Shown here: positions 54,701 through 60,000 of the stretch, piece after piece | How positions within the stretch are numbered: position 1 is the stretch's first letter | How the letters are laid out: the number at the start of each line of letters is the position of its first letter | DNA from: Zygnema cylindricum | Taxonomy: Eukaryota > Streptophyta > Zygnematophyceae > Zygnematales > Zygnemataceae | Assembly (NCBI GenBank): GCA_037447655.1 | Contig: JBBHKE010002900.1 | Span: 126,001 to 186,000 of the forward strand | Reading direction: 5' to 3' | Length of the DNA: 60,000 nt | Notes under the pieces: model-generated | Databases searched by the model: none | Told to the model about the DNA's origin: nothing | The model's input: the letters and a program-made list of their open reading frames with translations, nothing else | Made by a program: the position numbers and the translations under genes

Positions 54701-57168
54701 TTTTCTGACTCACATACTCAGGATCTGTAGACCTGCAAAAATTGACCATGGAACTGCATTTTACTGATGACAAACATACAACAGAGCGAAAATATGAATA
54801 ACATTGGGACATTGGTGATCCTGAAGTCCACATAACCTATCTTCTACTAAATCAAGATTCAAAGTAAAAGTTCAAATCAATTGGAACACGAAAATCAAAG
54901 ACCAACACCGCAACCAACTAACCAAAATGAGAGTCAAATGCAAAATCGAAAAGCGACTATTTCCTTCCTGACTTCCAAAGGCTCCTATTTCCCTTCAACG
55001 GCATAGAGGGAAGAGATGACAGCTTACGAATGGGACTTTGATCCTGATTCTCCAATAATCATAGACCGGTTCAACATGATTGACAAAGCAGCACCGGTGA
55101 GGATCTTGTAGAGATTGTTTCCAAAGCCGTCGTGTTGACCCTTGCACATCACAAAGCCTCGTTGGCAAAACTCATCCTCCGACAGTTGTCGCAACCTCGT
55201 GGAGCCTACCCCCGAGCCCCAGTTGACGTGAGAGGGACATCAAGGGGCATCTCTCCTCACCCCCATGGCCTGCGCTCTCCATCCAGCCATCCCATCCCAT
55301 GCCGTGCCGGTTCATGGGAAAACTCTAAACCCGGACTTTACATCGAAAATGTTGGCATGTAGAATGTGTGCCAATGACTCTCTGTTATGTATGTCCACAT
55401 GAGCTTACGTGCAAATACTTCTGGATCTGTGTCAATGTGCCCCCTTTTGCTGTGTGTTTACGAGTCTATGTGACAGTATGTAAATATGTCAACATTCTTT
55501 GTTTCTACGTGTATATGTGTCTATTTGTCTTGTGGCTACAAGCAAATTTGGCAATGTTTGTATGTGTCTACGTGTATCGTTCAAATTTTTGGATGGTCCC
55601 TTGTGTATTTCAACCTATGTGGCTGTGTGAGTTACTGAATGAAATTCGAACGGGAGAGACATGGTTGCGAATAGATATAGGTTTCCGATGCCATAAAAAC
55701 ATGCTGAACAAAGTAATTAAAGGAGAAGGCAGGCATCTTCTTAGATTCAAAAACGCAACATGGTGGTCAAAAAATTCAGCCAGATCCAAATACAATCTGT
55801 GCAAGTCTATATACATAGCCATAAACTTGCTCATACCAAAGACCTCCCATGTTCCCAAACGCAATATATGGACAGAAACATACTATAATCATATGCTTCA
55901 CCTTCTTGTTGTTGTAAAGAGGAAGTAGCTTTGCAATGTTAACATGAAGTGGTTAGTTGTCACCCAAAGCAGCAATCATAGTAATATGCATTTACGGAAC
56001 ATGCTTTCAGTGAAGCGATGTGGACACCAGGAACTCTAAGATCACTTGAAATTTCACGCGAAATTTTATACCAATGTGAATGTGATAGGGCCTTATTGTC
56101 CTCAAGATAAGATGCCCATTCAAAACGCACCTACAAACTGTTCAGTCAAATGAACCCCTTGAGATAAAACTACTTGCCTATCTTGTTGCAAAGAAAAGTG
56201 TATCCACTCAAAAATATCGTTGAAACCGTACCGTGAGCTTCAAAATATGAAACAATAAGTCGTCTGATCTTTAGACTCGCCTGCCTCACATCTCCTACGA
56301 CTGCTCGTCCCATCTCTTCCACATTTGCACACTCCTTAGGAGCAATCCATCGCTGGTCCCTATCAGCGTCACCAGTTTCTCCTCCTTCTACTTCTCCTTT
56401 TCCAAATTTTCCATCGTTACTTCCTTCTTCCCCACTTCCTCTTCTCTGATCCTCCTGTTCCTTGTCGCCACTTTCCGCCTCCTGAACATCAGAGCCACCC
56501 TCCTCCAATTTTCCTCTCTTTCTGTCCTCTCTCTCTTCTGCGACCTCGTTTCTCGCCACAGGAATCTTCTCTCCATCCCCAACCCCTATTTTGGTATCAG
56601 AGATATTATACCTTTCCATCTTCTCAGCAATTGATGCATTAATAAGACTCTCCTCCCCATCGTTGTCTGCAATTACTTTAGTCTGTTCACTCCCTTCTTT
56701 ACCTCCATGGTTTACTCCTCCTCCTCCTGCCAAGTCTGACAATTCCATTGACTTCCAGAACTGATCTAACATTTGACTTTCCTGAAAACTCATACTTCCC
56801 TCCCTGGTCTGCCTCAACAATGCTCGAAACACCTCTTCCTCTCTCTCCCCGCCTACCAAAACTCCTTCCTTCTCCAAACCTTTTCCCATCCTCTTCACAT
56901 TCTCTCCCTCTCCCTCTCCCTCTTCCTCTCCAGCAGTCTTTACCACTACGACTGGAACTCTACTTTCTCTTTCTCTAGCGATCTCCTCCAGACTTCTCTC
57001 ATCTTCTTTCAGATACGAGCCTCTCAGCAGTTGTTGTGAGCCCTGAAAGACATGCATGAGAGTCCACGTGGCAGTCATGGACAGCCACGTGGCAAGCACT
57101 ACCGTACGGCCCCATCCCTTGCCAGAAAAGCTTGCTGAGTTGGAAAGAGAGCCTCTCCTGGTCGTCAT
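51732..57168 (-). CDS. Fucosyltransferase-like type II membrane glycosyltransferase
   Basis: Eight minus-strand exons (57168-56232, 55205-55028, 54732-54496, 54008-53769, 53439-53283, 53108-53034, 52885-52717, 52102-51732) join in phase to 787 aa. A short basic N-terminus, one hydrophobic anchor (about 21-41, RTVVLATWLSMTATWTLMHVF without its last residue as the core) and a long Glu/Gly-rich stem (to about 300) are the layout of a Golgi enzyme. The lumenal domain has CKGQHDGFGNNLYKI, ALSIMLNRSMIIG, VLCEDWRMWKNPVLW, RGNLFGEL, DIVLHIRHGK, VAVISDTPEAA, EDWGPLPRWVA, SGAGSRVATTFAQLAASL and TPLLPYAWWDAPWQSP. The order and the late SGxxSR motif suggest a GT-B fold, fucosyltransferase-like enzyme; donor and acceptor are inference. 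Nearly all of the stem is encoded in the large exon 1. Confidence 0.85.
52128..52256. repeat. ATCAA-type tandem repeat
   Basis: Degenerate repeats of AAATC and AAATCAAATC in the last intron of the glycosyltransferase gene (52103-52716). Confidence 0.85.
52388..52632 (+). repeat. Pyrimidine-rich tract in the last glycosyltransferase intron
   Basis: About 245 bp rich in CTCC and CCCT on the plus strand, so it is purine-rich on the sense (minus) strand of the gene. This shows that the tracts are not tied to the coding strand. Confidence 0.85.
55206..56231 (-). other. Intron 1 of the glycosyltransferase gene, with an antisense ORF
   Basis: A 1.03-kb intron. On the opposite strand an unbroken 186-codon frame runs 55368-55928 (starts MPMTLCYVCPHELTCK). 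Its first half is Cys/Val/Tyr-rich from repeated 'gtgtctatgtg' words and its second half looks less biased. No family is recognised and I do not call it a gene. Confidence 0.5.
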
Positions 57169-57530
57169 ACGTGCCGAGCACAGAGCATGAGAACCCTAGC
57201 ATACAGAAGCTGGCAGCATCAAACTAGGAGAGACAAATGAACGGACAGGAGAGTTCAAAACGAAGGGAAGACTTCTTCTTCCTCTTCAAAGTCGTCACAA
57301 AAGTCACAGTTGCAAAAAGCTTTCAGTCAAAGCTTTAGGTTTAGGATTAGGTTCAAGTGTAGGTTACGACAGGAGCTGACAAAGGCCGATGGGCGCATTT
57401 CACAATCAGGGATGTCGCCTCGGTTGTGAAACCGATGATTGGCGGTTACCGACATAACCGATCGGTTGCTCACCTCGACAAAGCCGATATGTACGGAAAT
57501 ATTCCGTAATTGTTAACTACGGTGCCCTAC

Positions 57531-57570
57531 TACACCGTGTATCGCTATTAGTGTTAATAAATTTTTCGCC
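57531..57570. mobile_element. Family 1 MITE terminus
   Basis: Reads TACACCGTGTATCGCTATTAG followed by 'tgttaata'. A second copy in the same orientation lies at 58337-58357, so the two termini bracket the first family 2 element. Confidence 0.6.
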
Positions 57571-58306
57571 ACTTAGGGTATGTCCCCATGTGCACAAGTA
57601 GAGGCTTTTTTCTGTCGTTTTCCTGTAAAACTTAGCGCCGTACTACCTAAGTCGCAACCGTACGAAGAAATCGCAAATTTGTAGAGTACAATTTGCGTCA
57701 TCCTTGAACTTAGGATGTACGAAAATTTGTCGTCTTGTGTTTTTTAACCCACGGCGACGACAAAAAACGTCATCTTCAAACCTATCTTTAAAACACATCG
57801 GCTATATGTTTTAAAACTAGGTATTTTTGATAAACAAATAGGAACATATATTCGCACATGCCGTGATTTTCGAAAATTTTCATACGATTTTCAAGGACAA
57901 AGAAACTACAGAATTTGCAATGTTTTGTCCGTTTGCATTGAGTACGGATTTTTTTTTTGCAAGGGTTTCAAGATTTTGATGCCATTTCACGTAGAGTGGA
58001 CAGGCGACGCAAAGGCAAAGTGCATCTTCTTCAACCGTGAAACGGCACAGGCTGGAAGGCAATACGTCTACAATGTCACGGTAAGACATGCGACGTCACA
58101 AGCAGTTCCAAAAAATAACGTGCGACAACACAAATTGTTGACGATGACAGCCATCACAGGTATTGTCGACGTATACAATCGTCACAAACGTAAGTTACGA
58201 TTACTTTCTTACACATAGGGACACTTGAAAACCGGGTCCAGCGGATTCGCGCTAAAATACAAAGTAAATTCGCTAAGTTACAAGTACACGGGGACATACC
58301 CTAAGT
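57571..58306. mobile_element. Family 2 MITE, copy A (GGGT termini)
   Basis: Perfect 17-bp inverted ends: ACTTAGGGTATGTCCCC at 57571-57587 and its inverse at 58290-58306. The 736-bp interior has no transposase. Several short ORFs arise from shared 'gtctacaatgtcac' and 'gtatacaatcgtca' blocks. It is a close relative of copy B, which follows directly, and of the partial copy at 1-404. Termini starting GGG resemble Tourist-like PIF/Harbinger MITEs. Confidence 0.8.
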
Positions 58307-58356
58307 GCGACCATTTTCGGCCCCAAATCCGTTAAGTACACCGTGTATCGCTATTA

Positions 58357-59135
58357 GGGTGCGTCTCCATGGGCCTAAGTAAGGGTTTCTTTCTGTCGTT
58401 TTCTTGTAAAACTTAGAACCGTACCGCATAAGTTTCAACCGTACAAAAAAATAGAAAAAATGAGAAGTACATTTTGCGTCATCATCGAATTTAAGATGTA
58501 CTACATGTTGTCGTTTTGTGTTTTCGACCCACGACCACGCCAAAAAACGTCATCATCAAACTTTTCTTTAAAACACAGGGAAGATGTGTTTTAAAACAAA
58601 GAATTTTCGGAAAATAAATAGAAACACGTAATCGCACGTGTAAATTTTTTTCAAGAAATTTAAAAAGAATTCAAGCGACGACGAAAAGTGCACGATCCGC
58701 TATGTTTTGTCCGTTTGCGTTCCAATATGACAAAGCAAAGTACACAATTTGTTTGTTTTTGTCCGTTTGCGCTTGGTACGAATTTTATTTCGCCAGGGGT
58801 CTCACGATCCGATGCCATTTCACGTCGAGCAGACAAGAGACGCAAAGGCAAATTGCATCTTCTTCAACCGTGAAACGACACGGGCTGGATGGCGGTACGT
58901 CTACAATGTCACTAAAAGTCATGCGATGTCACAAACAATTACAAAATATAACGTGCGTCATCACAGATTGTACACTGTCGACAGTCGTTACGGGCATTGT
59001 CGACGTATACAATCGTCATGCCCTTAAGTGACAACTTTGTTTGGTACACATAGGGACACCTGAAATCCGGGTCCGCCGGATCTGCGCTAAAAAATAAAAT
59101 AAATTCTCTAATTTCAAGTACATGGAGACGCACCC
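58357..59135. mobile_element. Family 2 MITE, copy B
   Basis: Perfect 15-bp inverted ends: GGGTGCGTCTCCATG at 58357-58371 and its inverse at 59121-59135. Flanks are TTA on the left and TTG on the right, close to the 3-bp TWA target duplications of PIF/Harbinger elements but not identical. It is inserted right after a family 1 terminus (58337-58357). Confidence 0.8.
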
Positions 59136-59345
59136 TTGGTCTATTACTGTATATGTTTTCTCGAAATCTGATGGTTGCGATTGAAAGGCGGGAGCACTTT
59201 CCTATTGGAGGTTTACGACTGACAATTTTGATAAGTGCGCGCGAAGAAAGATGTTTGAAGTGGCGAAAAAAACAAGAACAGGAATAAGAAAGCTATTTAG
59301 TGAAGTGGACTACGATCTGCCACATCTCATTGCACAAAACTACGC
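59136..59345. other. Short non-coding spacer
   Basis: Nothing recognisable between family 2 copy B and the next family 1 terminus. Confidence 0.5.
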
Positions 59346-60000
59346 TACACCGCGAATCGTAATTAGAGTAAAGAAAAAGTTAGAGTAAAAAAACATAAAA
59401 AAAACAATTAGAGTTATGAACTCTACTTTATGTGATATAATTTTTTCACAGAGGAAGTTTACTCTTATTTATTTATATACTTTATATTGGGTTATGTCAG
59501 CAATAATTATCTGCGCTGTAATTATGAACACTAAACTACGTAGTTGTACAAAATCAGTCAGTCCAAATACTTTGACGTCATTATGACGTTAGTACTATTT
59601 GTCACGCTGAATGTCAGTTAAAGTTCACACTGACGACGATGTTGTCGACGGACGAGAGGTATGCGAGCGACTTTTTTCATTTTGATTTTTTTTTTTGTTT
59701 AGTGCAATTTCACATGCGAGCGCAATTCTATTAAATCATTATTTGTACAATTTTACTTATAAAAGTACATATTTGCACGGTCGGATGTCGTTCGTACTCC
59801 ACACTATTTAAAACAAGCCTATATTATATTTTTTTACGCTAATTAAACCTTTATCCTAAATAGCATAGAGGTTTCATTCGTAGTATGCGCACGGTAAAAA
59901 ACTTTGAAAAAGAATGCATATGCGCATTATTCAAAATTTCAGATTTTTTAAAATGCGTTGACCGACTTTGACTTAATTATAAAAGAAAATACGAAAAATT
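59346..60000. mobile_element. Family 1 MITE, left end and interior
   Basis: The left terminus TACACCGCGAATCGTAATTAG lies at 59346-59366. Interior blocks match the 49628 copy: 'gtacaaaatc', 'gttcacactgacgacg', 'gtcgacgga', 'gtgcaatttcacatg' and 'ccacactattt' near 59810. The right terminus is not seen before the window ends. Confidence 0.65.

Noticed and set aside
55368-55928. 186-aa ORF antisense to intron 1 of the glycosyltransferase gene
   Set aside because: The first half is a product of repeated TGTGTCTA words. No start context, family or partner exon was found.
57925-59133. Several 60-109 aa ORFs in the family 2 elements
   Set aside because: They recur in parallel because the elements are duplicates, in differing frames, and lack transposase motifs.

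Overview
This window is nuclear DNA of a eukaryote. It is AT-rich, the genes are split into many GT-AG exons, start codons sit in GCCATGG-like contexts, and the spaces between genes hold simple repeats and small inverted-repeat transposons. I rebuilt five multi-exon genes by following reading frame across splice sites; all but one also match recognisable families. The mix (DIM1, Pol III subunit RPC3, a YwrD-type gamma-glutamyltransferase, a TauE/SafE permease of the two-lobe eukaryotic type, and a large Golgi-type fucosyltransferase-like enzyme) fits an alga or another protist. I cannot name the lineage from sequence alone.

Layout. 1-1774: ends of two families of short inverted-repeat elements. 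1847-4520 (+): DIM1, 18S rRNA dimethyltransferase, 4 exons. 5582-14047 (-): RPC3/POLR3C, 14 exons in phase throughout, 553 aa, with a 20-bp minisatellite in its last intron. 14048-14435: short divergent promoter region. 14436-19146 (+): gamma-glutamyltransferase-like Ntn hydrolase, 7 exons, 560 aa. 19147-21473: no confident gene. 21474-25392 (-): at least three exons of a small membrane protein I do not recognise; further in-phase candidate exons lie as far up as 39559. 25393-40990: repeat-rich; long purine/pyrimidine tracts, a dead PIF/Harbinger transposase (about 31261-32256) and a 2.5-kb foldback (long inverted repeat) element (33117-35660). 41015-45641 (+): TauE/SafE permease, 11 exons, 479 aa. 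45642-51731: mostly non-coding, with an unspliced orphan 178-aa ORF and a TA-flanked MITE. 51732-57168 (-): fucosyltransferase-like type II membrane glycosyltransferase, 8 exons, 787 aa. 57169-60000: two neighbouring copies of a second MITE family next to termini of the first.

The host genes are ordinary housekeeping and secretory genes and do not form a pathway cluster: rRNA modification, Pol III transcription, gamma-glutamyl or amide metabolism, anion export and Golgi glycosylation. The less ordinary material is the transposable-element content: (1) a TA-flanked MITE family with 20-22 bp terminal inverted repeats and many copies, one inside a host intron; (2) a Tourist-like family with GGGT termini, in the same window as a decayed Harbinger transposase; (3) a foldback element with arms of about 0.8-1.15 kb, coding-like coiled-coil remnants and a tandem core whose unit also occurs alone near 40300. 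Several introns carry pure C/T or G/A tracts hundreds of bases long.

Limits: all splice sites were assigned by eye. No database search, alignment or RNA evidence was available.
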